A stretch of 64,000 bases of DNA, from NCBI GenBank assembly GCA_963668595.1, contig OY764876.1, forward strand, positions 2,356,001 through 2,420,000, given 5' to 3'. The notes below the pieces were generated by a model. It searched no databases. It saw only the letters and a program-made list of their open reading frames with translations, and was not told where the DNA came from. The position numbers and the translations under genes are program-made. The first letter of the stretch is position 1. Each line of letters opens with the position of its first letter. Origin of the DNA: GWE2-42-39 sp963668595. Lineage in GTDB: Bacteria > Bacteroidota > Bacteroidia > Bacteroidales > Prolixibacteraceae. This document shows, in pieces, positions 53,801-61,510 of the stretch.

Positions 53801-54100
53801 GATATCGGCCAAAATATCCTGTACCGATGACGATTTAACATCTACAGAAACTTTGCGGGAAACATCAATTTGATTATTATCATACATGAATGAATATTCC
53901 GATTGATCCTCAATTTGACCGAGGACTTCACGAATTTCCATGTTTTTAAGGCTCATGTTCAACAAAGTTGACTGGCCATAACTTGCAGCATTACTTGAAA
54001 AAACTGCAAAAATCAAAAGGAATAAGGTTAGTCGCATAGCGAGCAAGATTTTTTTGAATCGGGTACCTCCCGGTTCTGGTTCATACCATTTTTTTTTCAT
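50825..54100 (-). CDS. susC: SusC/RagA TonB-dependent transporter no. 2 with STN domain
   Basis: Outer-membrane channel of 1091 residues, closely similar in layout to SusC no. 1. The N-terminus has a basic pre-region, signal peptide (LTLFLLIFAVFSSNAASYGQ), STN domain (MEIREVLGQIEDQSEYSFMYDNNQID), a CarboxypepD_reg-like domain (SGKVKDQGGQPLPGVAVMVKG), the plug (DVLKDASAAAIYGTRGANGVILITTK) and a barrel ending YPVIRSYTFGVNVTF. With FecR no. 2 and sigma no. 2 directly upstream, it forms a second trans-envelope signalling cassette. Substrate specificity probably overlaps with or complements SusC no. 1, since both feed the same enzyme set. Confidence 0.96.
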   Translation of the reverse strand: MKKKWYEPEPGGTRFKKILLAMRLTLFLLIFAVFSSNAASYGQSTLLNMSLKNMEIREVLGQIEDQSEYSFMYDNNQIDVSRKVSVDVKSSSVQDILADIFRGTNVSYKIINRHIMLYLNDSAEALQQAISISGKVKDQGGQPLPGVAVMVKGQNSGTVTNADGTYNLSDVPGDAVLVFSFVGMKMKEVAVQGKSKIDVVMEDETFGIEEVVAIGYGVQRKGDVTSAVTSVKSEDFLNGKIQDAAELIKGKVAGLTIAKGSGDPNAESTIRLRGVISLEGSSTPLVLIDGIQGSLGTVAPENIASIDVLKDASAAAIYGTRGANGVILITTKAGSRNAKTNASYSGYVAVSQFGKTLDFMSSSEVRKGMTSFKDKGYDTDWLDAVSQNAFTHNHNFNISGGTDKSTYSADFTYRKEEGVIIDTYNEEMKMSFDMSHWMMNDMLKINLNMVKGLHENSATNASVDGASNIYRQAIIRNPTEPIWGEDGSYYENFQVNYYYNPIGMIKERDGNYDSEWTRMTGNITLEPIKGWQTNLMLATRRSKGHDKGYYTSEYYSQKMENHTGYAYHSMGDSRTDNMEFTSKYDASWKNHRFNALVGYSYQYNVNEGFNANNYDFQNDFFLYNNIGVGSALKKGKAGMGSYKNDNKLIGFFGRISYGYANKYNVLLSMRREGSSKFGENHKWGNFPSASLGWTISNESFMENMDWLDNLKLRAGVGVTGVIPSGSYISLTRYNLGSSYYYEDGEWKPGLVVASNPNPDLKWEKSTEYNIGVDLSVLDKRLNASIDVYSKKTSDMLWWFDVPTPPNLYSQTLANVGEMRNRGIELAIDATPVKSGSFKWQTSLTASHNENKLLSLSNDLYETANEHDEGGCGEPISIATHRLEVGKSVGNFFGLKSVGVSENGLWMIENPETGEAEEFTDNMLNNDKYRQYLGHGLPKIYLGWNNTFIYKNFDLNLQLTSQLGFKILNEPRAFYENNSIAYNRLRSVQDAPYGGQYTLSSAQKQTIVSYYLEKGDYVKLTNITLGYTVPLRENKYVKNVRAYISGNNLLTISGYDGLDPELSNGDARSAGIDRRDKYPVIRSYTFGVNVTF

Positions 54101-54197
54101 AGTTTTGATTGATTTTAATTACGAATCAAGTAAGCTTCCGGATAGTTTGACAGACGGCCAGTTGCTTAAAAGATTCAGGTTAAACAATAATTCGATC

Positions 54198-54230
54198 AAA
54201 GCAGGGTTGCCAACAAATCAACCCTGTTTT
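54198..54230. terminator. Hairpin with T-run between fecR and susC no. 2
   Basis: CAGGGTTG (54202-54209) pairs with CAACCCTG (54219-54226) around a 9-base loop, with outer A/T pairs and seven T on the plus-strand side. It begins directly past the fecR no. 2 stop. The T-run is on the plus strand, so it is not an ideal minus-strand terminator, but the position matches the hairpin between fecR and susC no. 1 and it may attenuate readthrough. Confidence 0.6.
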
Positions 54231-54231
54231 T

Positions 54232-55227
54232 TTATTTGTATTTTATATGTACCTCCTCTCCATCAATCGAATATTCAATTGGAGTAATTACCGAAATAAG
54301 TTCCAGTACTTCGCGTAAACTTTCTGTTTTTACATTAAATGTGTAGCGATGATTATTCAAAATTTCTGAATCGACATGAAAATCGACTCCATACCACCGA
54401 CCCAGGCAATCAAGTACCTCATCTACTGGCTGATCCTCAAATTGCAATAAATTATCTTTCCACGAAACAACACTTGAGGTATTGCTTAGCCGTTTTACCA
54501 TGCCCCGATCTCCCTGTAATACAAATTGCTCACCCGGAGCCAGCATTGTTATTGGCGATCCGGCTCGGTTCAACACCTGCACTTTGCCTTCAAGTAAAGT
54601 TACTTCAGCACTTTCGCTGTCGGCATTTTCCTGTACGTTGAAACTTGTCCCAAATACTTTCACTTTCAGGTTTTTGCCATGAACAATGAATTGTCTGGAA
54701 GCATTTTTGGTTACCTCGAAATAACATTCACCACGAACAAATACATCGCGCGATTTTTCGTCAAAAGCAGCTGGATAACGAATTTCGGCTCCTGAATTCA
54801 GCCACACTTTACTACTGTCGGGCAATACAATATGGGCACGGCTTCCCAACGGAACAATCACATTGGCATACGTTGACGGGATATTTTCTTCGTTGTACGA
54901 ATCTCCTAGCCATATGCCGGTAACAAAAACACCCAACACAATTGCAGCAGCAATTCCCCAGCGAAGCATCGGATTCAAGCTAAATCGTTTTACCGATTTA
55001 TTTCCGGTCCGAATCATTAACTGATTCCACAAGCTATTCATGTCAGGTTTATAAAAAGGCGTTTGCCTCCGACTTAACTGCCAGCCATCCATTATTTCTT
55101 GAAAAATACGATGATTTTCAGGTGATTCATTCAACCATTCCCGAACAACGGAACTATATTCCGATGCTTCACCATCTTGCAGGTAAGCACCAATTTCGTT
55201 CCAGGGGATATTTGTTTTTTCTTCCAT
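54232..55227 (-). CDS. FecR-type anti-sigma factor no. 2
   Basis: Inner-membrane sensor of about 331 residues. The frame opens at a TTG (55236); the ATG at 55227 is more likely (MEEKTNIPWNEIGAYL). An N-terminal FecR-type helix domain is followed by one membrane helix (WGIAAAIVLGVFVTGIWLG). The periplasmic FecR domain shows IVLPDSSKVWLNSGAEIRYPAAF, RDVFVRGECYFEVTKNA and VKVFGTSFNVQ. The C-terminal domain has VDEVLDCLGRWYGVDFHVDSE and LREVLELISVITPIEYSI. Its cytosolic part should hold sigma no. 2. Confidence 0.94.
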   Translation of the reverse strand: MEEKTNIPWNEIGAYLQDGEASEYSSVVREWLNESPENHRIFQEIMDGWQLSRRQTPFYKPDMNSLWNQLMIRTGNKSVKRFSLNPMLRWGIAAAIVLGVFVTGIWLGDSYNEENIPSTYANVIVPLGSRAHIVLPDSSKVWLNSGAEIRYPAAFDEKSRDVFVRGECYFEVTKNASRQFIVHGKNLKVKVFGTSFNVQENADSESAEVTLLEGKVQVLNRAGSPITMLAPGEQFVLQGDRGMVKRLSNTSSVVSWKDNLLQFEDQPVDEVLDCLGRWYGVDFHVDSEILNNHRYTFNVKTESLREVLELISVITPIEYSIDGEEVHIKYK

Positions 55228-55359
55228 ATTTACCAATTAATACAAGCCAGCGACCACTACGATACAAAAGTCTCCTGCCCAAATAGCAATTCGCTTTATT
55301 TGATAGTCGTAATTTGAAGCTGCATCCCTCAACCAGAAATGCACTTTTTTTATCCTGAA

Positions 55360-55926
55360 TCAGAAAAAAAGAAAAAATAAGACGAGAAGGAAAATTTGTT
55401 CGTAATACGGGCGCAATGACTCACGCAATTTTCGCAGGGCTATCCCCACGTGATTTTCGACGGTTTTAGCACTCAAGCCCAAGCGGACTGCGATTTCTTT
55501 CTGAGGCAGACCATCTTCCCATGCCATGCGATAAATATTCCGGCTTTTCTCCGGAAGTCGTTCTACTGCATTACAAATAAGTTGATTAAGCTCTTCTTTC
55601 TCGAGCAATTCCTGCGACGACACCGAATGGAAAAACGAGAAATCTTCAACATTCAACGAAGAAATAATTTTCTTCTGCTCTTTTCTGTACTCATTTACTG
55701 CCCGATTTCGGGCTGCTGCAAATAAAAAACCGCGAAAAGATGATTTCAGTTGAATAAATTCTCGTTTTTCCCAGATGTAGGTAAAAATGTCCAATGCAAT
55801 TTCTTCGGCAAGTGCCTGATTATGCAGATAAAGCAATAAGTAATTGCATAAATCAGCAAAATTGTTGTCAAACAAATAACGGAAAGCAGCAAGATTCCCT
55901 TTTGTAACCTCGCACATAGCTGCCAT
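55360..55926 (-). CDS. ECF RNA polymerase sigma factor (FecI-like) no. 2
   Basis: Regulator of about 188 residues. The frame extends to a GTG at 55947; the ATG at 55926 gives an N-terminus of normal length before region 2 (GNLAAFRYLFDNNFADLCNYLLLYLHNQALAEEIALDIFTYIWEKR). Region 4 is AVERLPEKSRNIYRMAWEDGLPQKEIAVRLGLSAKTVENHVGIALRKL. The protein ends in a strongly hydrophobic run (IFLLVLFFLFF) that might touch the membrane or the anti-sigma. It probably drives SusC/SusD no. 2 and the genes after it. No convincing TAnnTTTG promoter was found in the 157 bases upstream. Confidence 0.94.
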   Translation of the reverse strand: MAAMCEVTKGNLAAFRYLFDNNFADLCNYLLLYLHNQALAEEIALDIFTYIWEKREFIQLKSSFRGFLFAAARNRAVNEYRKEQKKIISSLNVEDFSFFHSVSSQELLEKEELNQLICNAVERLPEKSRNIYRMAWEDGLPQKEIAVRLGLSAKTVENHVGIALRKLRESLRPYYEQIFLLVLFFLFF

Positions 55927-56104
55927 ATCGTTTGAAAACTTACTCACTCCCCGTTTATTTTGCGATCAGTTTATAGCCAACTTTTTTAAAATGATCTAAT
56001 TTCTATCTGTTAGCGAAATTTATCTTCATAAAAGAGAACTTTGTACCATCAGTTTTGGGTAAAAAGATTTACTCATTTTTAATGGGAAAGGTTGCTTCAA
56101 GCAG

Positions 56105-57256
56105 TTATTTCTCCACTGAAAAACGAAAAATCGTTTTAGTATGGTACGTTTCACCCGGATGCAGAATCACCGAAGGAAATAATTCCTGATTCGGAGAATC
56201 GGGGAAATGTTGTGTCTCCAGAGCTAACGACTCTCTGTAATTAAGTTTACTGCCCGATTTTCCTGTATCTGTCCCATCAAAGAAATTTCCTCCATAAAAC
56301 TGAATACCTGGTTCTTCAGTATAAATATCCATGCGTCTTCCGCTAAGCGGTTCAACTACTGTCGCAGCCTGCGTCATTTGCCCGGCTTCGGGTTTATTCA
56401 ATACAAAATTGTGATCGTAGCCCGAGCCATTCTTTAGCTGAATATCTGTTTCCTGAAAAGCTAATCCTTCGCTAATGATTTTACCATTTCTGAAATCGAA
56501 AACAGTTCCCTCAACCGGCACATTCTCGCCAAGCGGAATCAGCGTTTCATCAACCGGAGTATATTGATCGGCAAAAATGGTCAAAACATGATCGTTGATT
56601 GTTCCACTGCCTTCGCCTCCCAAATTAAAATATGCATGATTTGTCAGGTTTACAGGGGTTGATTTATCTGTCACCGCCTGATAATCGATTGTCATCTCGT
56701 TATTCGGGCTTAACGAATAAGTTACTTCCACTTCCAGATTTCCGGGGTAGCCCATTTCTCCATCTGCAGAAAGATAAGTTAATACCAGCGAAGTATCGGT
56801 TACCGATTTTGTTTCCCAAACCTGATTATGAAAACCTTTAGGCCCTCCATGTAAATGATTCACACCATTATTTTGCGGCAAAACATACGTAACACTATCT
56901 AACTGAAACTGACCTTTTGCAATTCGGTTACCAACACGACCGATCAATGCTCCATGAAAAGCTTCTTTGGCATTCAGATATTCATCAATCGATTTGAAGC
57001 CCAATACAACGTCAGCCATCTTTCCGTCTTTATCCGGCACACAAAGGCTAACAATACGACCGCCGAAGTTGGTTACAGCCATTTCAATATTTCCATTTTT
57101 CAGAAAATAAAGATCGTTTTGCTTCCCGTCAATCGTTTTTTTAAAGTTATTGGCATCCAACTGAATGCACGACTTCTTCGTGTCAGGCGATGTGGTACAA
57201 GCGAAAAAAAATCCGCTAAGCAAAATCGCCACAAAAAATTTCATTATTCGCATCAT
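56105..57256 (-). CDS. galM: Aldose 1-epimerase, exported lipoprotein form
   Basis: Mutarotase of 383 residues with a lipoprotein signal (KFFVAILLSGFFFACTTS), so it works in the periplasm. ATGs at 57256, 57253 and 57244 are all possible. Motifs: AVTNFGGRIVSLCVPDKDG, ALIGRVGNRIAKGQF, the catalytic His in HLHGGPKGFHNQVW, NLTNHAYFNLGG, and the catalytic Glu in ALETQHFPDSPNQELFPS. An exported epimerase would speed anomer exchange of freshly released arabinose or galactose before inner-membrane uptake. It follows araB but is separated from it by a strong terminator, so it is a separate unit. Confidence 0.92.
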   Translation of the reverse strand: MMRIMKFFVAILLSGFFFACTTSPDTKKSCIQLDANNFKKTIDGKQNDLYFLKNGNIEMAVTNFGGRIVSLCVPDKDGKMADVVLGFKSIDEYLNAKEAFHGALIGRVGNRIAKGQFQLDSVTYVLPQNNGVNHLHGGPKGFHNQVWETKSVTDTSLVLTYLSADGEMGYPGNLEVEVTYSLSPNNEMTIDYQAVTDKSTPVNLTNHAYFNLGGEGSGTINDHVLTIFADQYTPVDETLIPLGENVPVEGTVFDFRNGKIISEGLAFQETDIQLKNGSGYDHNFVLNKPEAGQMTQAATVVEPLSGRRMDIYTEEPGIQFYGGNFFDGTDTGKSGSKLNYRESLALETQHFPDSPNQELFPSVILHPGETYHTKTIFRFSVEK

Positions 57257-57357
57257 TGTTGTTTTTATTATTCAATTTGAATTGGTTTGCCTCCCCTCCT
57301 CCCTTCATATCAGGGAAAAAGGGGAGAGCTCCAACATGACTTACAAATACTCAAAAA

Positions 57358-57386
57358 TGAGCAAGAGCTACGACAGCTCCTGCTCA
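57358..57386 (-). terminator. Terminator overlapping the araB stop codon
   Basis: On the minus strand TGAGCAGGAGCT pairs with AGCTCTTGCTCA (12 bases, one G-U) around GTCGT and is followed directly by TTTTT. The araB stop codon lies in the loop and right arm of the structure. It closes the arabinose operon. Confidence 0.85.
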
Positions 57387-59038
57387 ATAAATGAACCTAA
57401 CCTGATATATTTCTGATATATCTTTTCGTATTTAGCGACATTCTCCGGGATTGGATAATAGGTTTTTTCGAATCCGCCTCCCATTGATTTCTGAGCTTCG
57501 CCCAATGTCTGATATTCGCCTGCCACAACGGCTGCTGCCATCGCCGAACCCAAGGCACAAGCCTGTTCCGAGCGAGCAACCTTTATTGGCATATTCAATA
57601 CATCAGCAACAATTTGCATCACTAATGCCGATTTTTTCGCCACACCACCCAGTGCAATTACTCCGTCAATGCGTACTCCTTCTGCAATAAAGCGATCATT
57701 GATCGCTCTTGAACCAAACGCTGTCGCTTCAACCAGTGCACGGAAAATACGCGGAGCATCTGAGCCCAGATTCAGCCCGGCAATAGCACCTTTTAATGCC
57801 TGATTGGCATCCGGAGTACGACGGCCATTCATCCAATCAATCGCCACAATGCTATTTTCTTCGATAGGCAATTGCGCCGCCTCTGCACTCAACTGAGCTA
57901 TTATTTTTCCTGAAGTCTCTTCTATCAGACGGAATTTGGTCTCTTGATCAAGCATTTCCGACTGAGCAAGTACATTTTTCAACGGCCATTCCAACAAACG
58001 TTTGAACCATGCATAAATATCGCCAAAAGCCGATTGACCAGCTTCCAAGCCAAGCATTCCCGGCACAATCGATCCATCCACCTGACCGCAGATTCCTCCA
58101 ACAAGTTTATCTCCAACTTCGTCCATCGGAGCAATCAACATATCGCAAGTTGAAGTACCCATTACTTTCGACAAATAATAAGGCTCTATTTCAGCACCAA
58201 CTGCACCGAGGTGAGCATCAAATGCTCCCACACCGACAACCACACTGGTTGACAAACCTAATTTGTCAGCCCACTCTTTTGTAAGTTTTCCGGCTGCAAT
58301 GTCGCAGGTATAAGTTTCTTTGAATAAGCGATCGCGCAAACCAGCTAATACCGGATCAAGCTGTGTTAAAAATTCTTCGGAAGGAAGTCCGTTGAATGCC
58401 TCGTGCCACATGGCTTTGTGTCCGGCAGCACAACGACTCCGTTTCATCGTCAACGGATTGGTATTTCCGGTCAGCAATGCTGGAATCCAGTCGCAATGTT
58501 CTACCCACGAATAGGCTGCCCGATACACCGCAACATCTTCACGCAACACGTGCAGAATTTTTGCCCAGAACCATTCTGAAGAATAGATTCCTCCTTCGTA
58601 TTGAGTAAAATCAATCTTCCATTTTTTTGAAAGCTTATTGATTTCATCTGCTTCTTTTACTGCGGTGTGGTCTTTCCAAAGTACAAACATTGCATTGGGG
58701 TTTTCCTCAAAACCAGGAGTCAACGAAAGTGGAGTTCCTTTTTCGTCAACAGCGATCGGAGTAGAACCGGTGGTATCCACCGAAATGCCCACCACATTTT
58801 CAGCAACTCCTGCCGGAGCTTGTTTCAATGCTTCAACAATTGTGTATTCCAATCCATCCAGATAGTCTTTCGGATGTTGTCGGAACTGACTTCCTGCAGC
58901 ATCGCAATATTTTCCATCTTTCCATCTTGGATATTCAAACACAACACTTGCAACTTCTTCACCAGTACACACATTTACAATCAACGACCGCACCGAGTCA
59001 GAGCCATAATCTAAACCAATTGTATATTTATCAGCCAT
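57368..59038 (-). CDS. araB: L-ribulokinase
   Basis: Cytosolic FGGY-family kinase of 556 residues that phosphorylates L-ribulose to L-ribulose 5-phosphate with ATP. The N-terminal ATPase motif is TIGLDYGSDSVRSLIVN. Ribulokinase-type features are GISVDTTGSTPIAVDEKGTPL, YEGGIYSSEWFWAKILHVLR, KRSRCAAGHKAMWH and GAFDAHLGAVGAEIEPYYLSKVMGTSTCDML. The C-terminal FGGY signature region is ARSEQACALGSAMAAAVVAGEY. Length and motifs match araB rather than xylulokinase. It begins 14 bases after araD and is the last gene of the operon. Confidence 0.96.
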   Translation of the reverse strand: MADKYTIGLDYGSDSVRSLIVNVCTGEEVASVVFEYPRWKDGKYCDAAGSQFRQHPKDYLDGLEYTIVEALKQAPAGVAENVVGISVDTTGSTPIAVDEKGTPLSLTPGFEENPNAMFVLWKDHTAVKEADEINKLSKKWKIDFTQYEGGIYSSEWFWAKILHVLREDVAVYRAAYSWVEHCDWIPALLTGNTNPLTMKRSRCAAGHKAMWHEAFNGLPSEEFLTQLDPVLAGLRDRLFKETYTCDIAAGKLTKEWADKLGLSTSVVVGVGAFDAHLGAVGAEIEPYYLSKVMGTSTCDMLIAPMDEVGDKLVGGICGQVDGSIVPGMLGLEAGQSAFGDIYAWFKRLLEWPLKNVLAQSEMLDQETKFRLIEETSGKIIAQLSAEAAQLPIEENSIVAIDWMNGRRTPDANQALKGAIAGLNLGSDAPRIFRALVEATAFGSRAINDRFIAEGVRIDGVIALGGVAKKSALVMQIVADVLNMPIKVARSEQACALGSAMAAAVVAGEYQTLGEAQKSMGGGFEKTYYPIPENVAKYEKIYQKYIRLGSFIEQELS

Positions 59039-59052
59039 TTAAATTTTCATTT

Positions 59053-59736
59053 TCATTGTCCGTAATAAGCATTCGTACCATGTTTCCGGGAGTAATGTTT
59101 ATCTAACAGAAACCGGTCAATTTCAGCATTGGGATTTAATTGCAGCGAATGGTACGCCATTTTTGCAACTTCTTCCATCACTTTTGCATTATGCACCGCA
59201 TTTTCGGCATCTTTTCCCCAGGCAAACGGTCCATGGTTGTTTATAATCACACCGGGAACCGCCATCGGATCAAGCGTGGAAAATGTCTCAACAATAACAT
59301 TCCCGGTCTCAACTTCATAAGCGCGGGTTACTTCGTCGGAAGTAAGTTTTCGTGTACAAGGAACTTCACCGTAGAAATAGTCGGCATGAGTTGTTCCCAG
59401 GGCAGGAATACTTTTCCCTGCCTGAGCCCAACTTGTTGCCCATTCTGAATGTGTATGAACAACACCTCCGATTTCTTTAAATGCTTTATACAAAACCAAA
59501 TGAGTTGGCGTATCGCTTGATGGTTTCAGTTTTCCTTCCACAATATTTCCATCCAAATCAAGCACAACCATATCTTCGGCTTTCATATCGTCGTACGAAA
59601 CACCACTTGGTTTAATCACTACCAGCCCTTTTTCCCGATCAATGGCACTTACATTGCCCCAGGTAAAAATTACCAGATTGAGTTTTACCAGATCAAGATT
59701 TGCTTTATAAACCCGCTCTTTTAATTCGTCAAGCAT
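59053..59736 (-). CDS. araD: L-ribulose-5-phosphate 4-epimerase
   Basis: Cytosolic class II aldolase-fold enzyme of 227 residues that converts L-ribulose 5-phosphate to D-xylulose 5-phosphate for the pentose phosphate pathway. Zinc ligands are visible in VVHTHSEWATSWAQ (His-x-His) and in the later NNHGPFAWGKDAENAVHNA. GNVSAIDREKGLVVIKPSGVSYD is the substrate-binding N-terminal motif, and KHYSRKHGTNAYYGQ is the usual C-terminus of AraD. It sits between the symporter (21 bases) and araB (14 bases). Confidence 0.96.
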   Translation of the reverse strand: MLDELKERVYKANLDLVKLNLVIFTWGNVSAIDREKGLVVIKPSGVSYDDMKAEDMVVLDLDGNIVEGKLKPSSDTPTHLVLYKAFKEIGGVVHTHSEWATSWAQAGKSIPALGTTHADYFYGEVPCTRKLTSDEVTRAYEVETGNVIVETFSTLDPMAVPGVIINNHGPFAWGKDAENAVHNAKVMEEVAKMAYHSLQLNPNAEIDRFLLDKHYSRKHGTNAYYGQ

Positions 59737-59757
59737 CTGTTCTATTTTTATTATTTA

Positions 59758-61476
59758 TTACCAGAAATAGATATAGAATACCACCGTTAAACCAAGAATA
59801 ATTGCAGTATGTATTAAATCCCAGTGATTCCAGCTTGCCCGTGTAGCAGCACGTTGTTCTGGCGATGCCGATGCGAAAGTTAATCCCTGCACCTGCTCGG
59901 CGGGTGCCGATTTGGTGTATCGGCTTACAATCATAATCACCAAAATACTGAATACCAACATTCCTCCGCTAAAGAACAACCAGTTTACATCGTAAAACAA
60001 TTGGTAAAACCAATTATTTACTCCTGTTTCGGCAGCCCATAATTTCACGTCGGTATATCCATCCGATTTGGCCATTGAGGCATACAACACTTTGGCACCC
60101 AAACGAAGTACTCCAATAATAAATCCGGCAATCATCCCCCACATCCCTCCTTTGGGAGTTGGTCTTGTTGAAACAATCCCTAAAAGGAAAGCAGCAGCAA
60201 TACCCGGAGCTAAAACAGATTGAACATCCTGCAAGTAAGTATATAATACATCTCCGATGCTTCTCATAATCGGAATCCAAAGAATACCAAGAACAACTAC
60301 AACAATTGTTGCAATACGGCCAACACGCAAAAGTTTGGTTTCACTAGCCTCTGGTCTGAATTTCTTATAAAAGTCGATTGTGAAAAGCATTGATGAAGAA
60401 TTAAACAACGAAGCCAGAGAGCTCATCAGGGCAGCCAAAATTCCACATACCACCAAGCCTTTCACCCCGGCAGGTAATAATTTCGCAACCAAAGTAGGGA
60501 ATGCAGCATCCGAATTAGTTAAGGTAAAGGTTTCACCACCAATTACCACTCCCTTTTGAGCCATGGCGAAAGCAATCATACCCGGAATCATGAACAGAAA
60601 TACGGGAGTAAGTTTCAGATAAGCACCGAAAATGGTTCCCCTGCGCGATTCTGTTTCATTTTTTCCTGAAAGTACACGTTGTACAATAAACTGGTCGGTA
60701 CACCAATACCAGAAACCAATTACTGCCGAGCCAATTAAAACTCCCAACCATGGGAAATTAGAATCTTTATTGCTGCGAATTAAATTCGTCATTGTATCTC
60801 CGTACTGGTTTACCTCAACAGCGCTGGTAATCCGCATCATTTCGTCCCAGCCGCCTAAAGCTCGCAAGCCAAGCACTACAATGATCAAAGAGCCCAAAAG
60901 CAGAATAGGAGTTTGCAATACGGAAGTATAAAGTACTGATTTCATACCTCCCACAACAGTATAAACAGCAGTTAAAAGCACTAAGCCAATTGCTGAAATC
61001 CAGAAGAAATCAATTCCCCAGATACTTTCAATACCAAATACTTCTTTAAAAACAAGACCACCTGCATATACCGTTACGGCAACTTTTGTCAACACATAAC
61101 TTATTAGAGAAATCATCGACAAAATAGTTCTTGATTCCTTGTTATATCTTCGTTCCAAGAATTCAGGCATGGTAGTTACCATACTGCGCGAGTAGAACGG
61201 AACAAAAACCCACCCCAGAATCAGGATCATCCAGCCCTGAATTTCCCAGTGAGCCATTGCCATTCCACTTGAAGCGCCGGCTCCAGCCAGTCCAATCAAG
61301 TGCTCTGACCCAATATTGGAAGCAAAAATAGAAGAACCGATAGCAATCCATGTCGCATCACGTCCTGCAAGAAAGTAATCTCCGGAGTCGTTTTGCTTCT
61401 GACGGAATACCCAAACAATTATTCCTATAAGAACAATTGCGAATAATGCAATTACAATCCAATCTAATAGTCCCAT
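59758..61476 (-). CDS. Sodium:solute symporter (SSS family), probable L-arabinose transporter
   Basis: Inner-membrane Na+-coupled sugar importer of 572 residues with about 14 membrane helices. SSS features include DYFLAGRDATWIAIGSSIFASNIGSEHLIGLAGAG near the first helices, GWVFVPFYSRSMVTTMPEFLERRYN, KSVLYTSVLQTPILLLGSL, WYWCTDQFIVQRVLSGKNETESRRG and ALMSSLASLFNSSSMLFTIDFYKKF. Sequence style is of the SglT sugar group. Its place inside the ara operon makes L-arabinose the most likely substrate. Araf released by the exported glycosidases could enter here. Confidence 0.93.
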   Translation of the reverse strand: MGLLDWIVIALFAIVLIGIIVWVFRQKQNDSGDYFLAGRDATWIAIGSSIFASNIGSEHLIGLAGAGASSGMAMAHWEIQGWMILILGWVFVPFYSRSMVTTMPEFLERRYNKESRTILSMISLISYVLTKVAVTVYAGGLVFKEVFGIESIWGIDFFWISAIGLVLLTAVYTVVGGMKSVLYTSVLQTPILLLGSLIIVVLGLRALGGWDEMMRITSAVEVNQYGDTMTNLIRSNKDSNFPWLGVLIGSAVIGFWYWCTDQFIVQRVLSGKNETESRRGTIFGAYLKLTPVFLFMIPGMIAFAMAQKGVVIGGETFTLTNSDAAFPTLVAKLLPAGVKGLVVCGILAALMSSLASLFNSSSMLFTIDFYKKFRPEASETKLLRVGRIATIVVVVLGILWIPIMRSIGDVLYTYLQDVQSVLAPGIAAAFLLGIVSTRPTPKGGMWGMIAGFIIGVLRLGAKVLYASMAKSDGYTDVKLWAAETGVNNWFYQLFYDVNWLFFSGGMLVFSILVIMIVSRYTKSAPAEQVQGLTFASASPEQRAATRASWNHWDLIHTAIILGLTVVFYIYFW

Positions 61477-61510
61477 TAGTTTTACGGTTGTTTAGTTATA
61501 GTTAATAAAA

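Noticed and set aside
57291..57326. Hairpin CTCCCCT ... AGGGGAG upstream of the exported epimerase
   Set aside because: The short stem with purine-rich runs has no T-tract and no conserved riboswitch feature; not enough to call a regulatory element.
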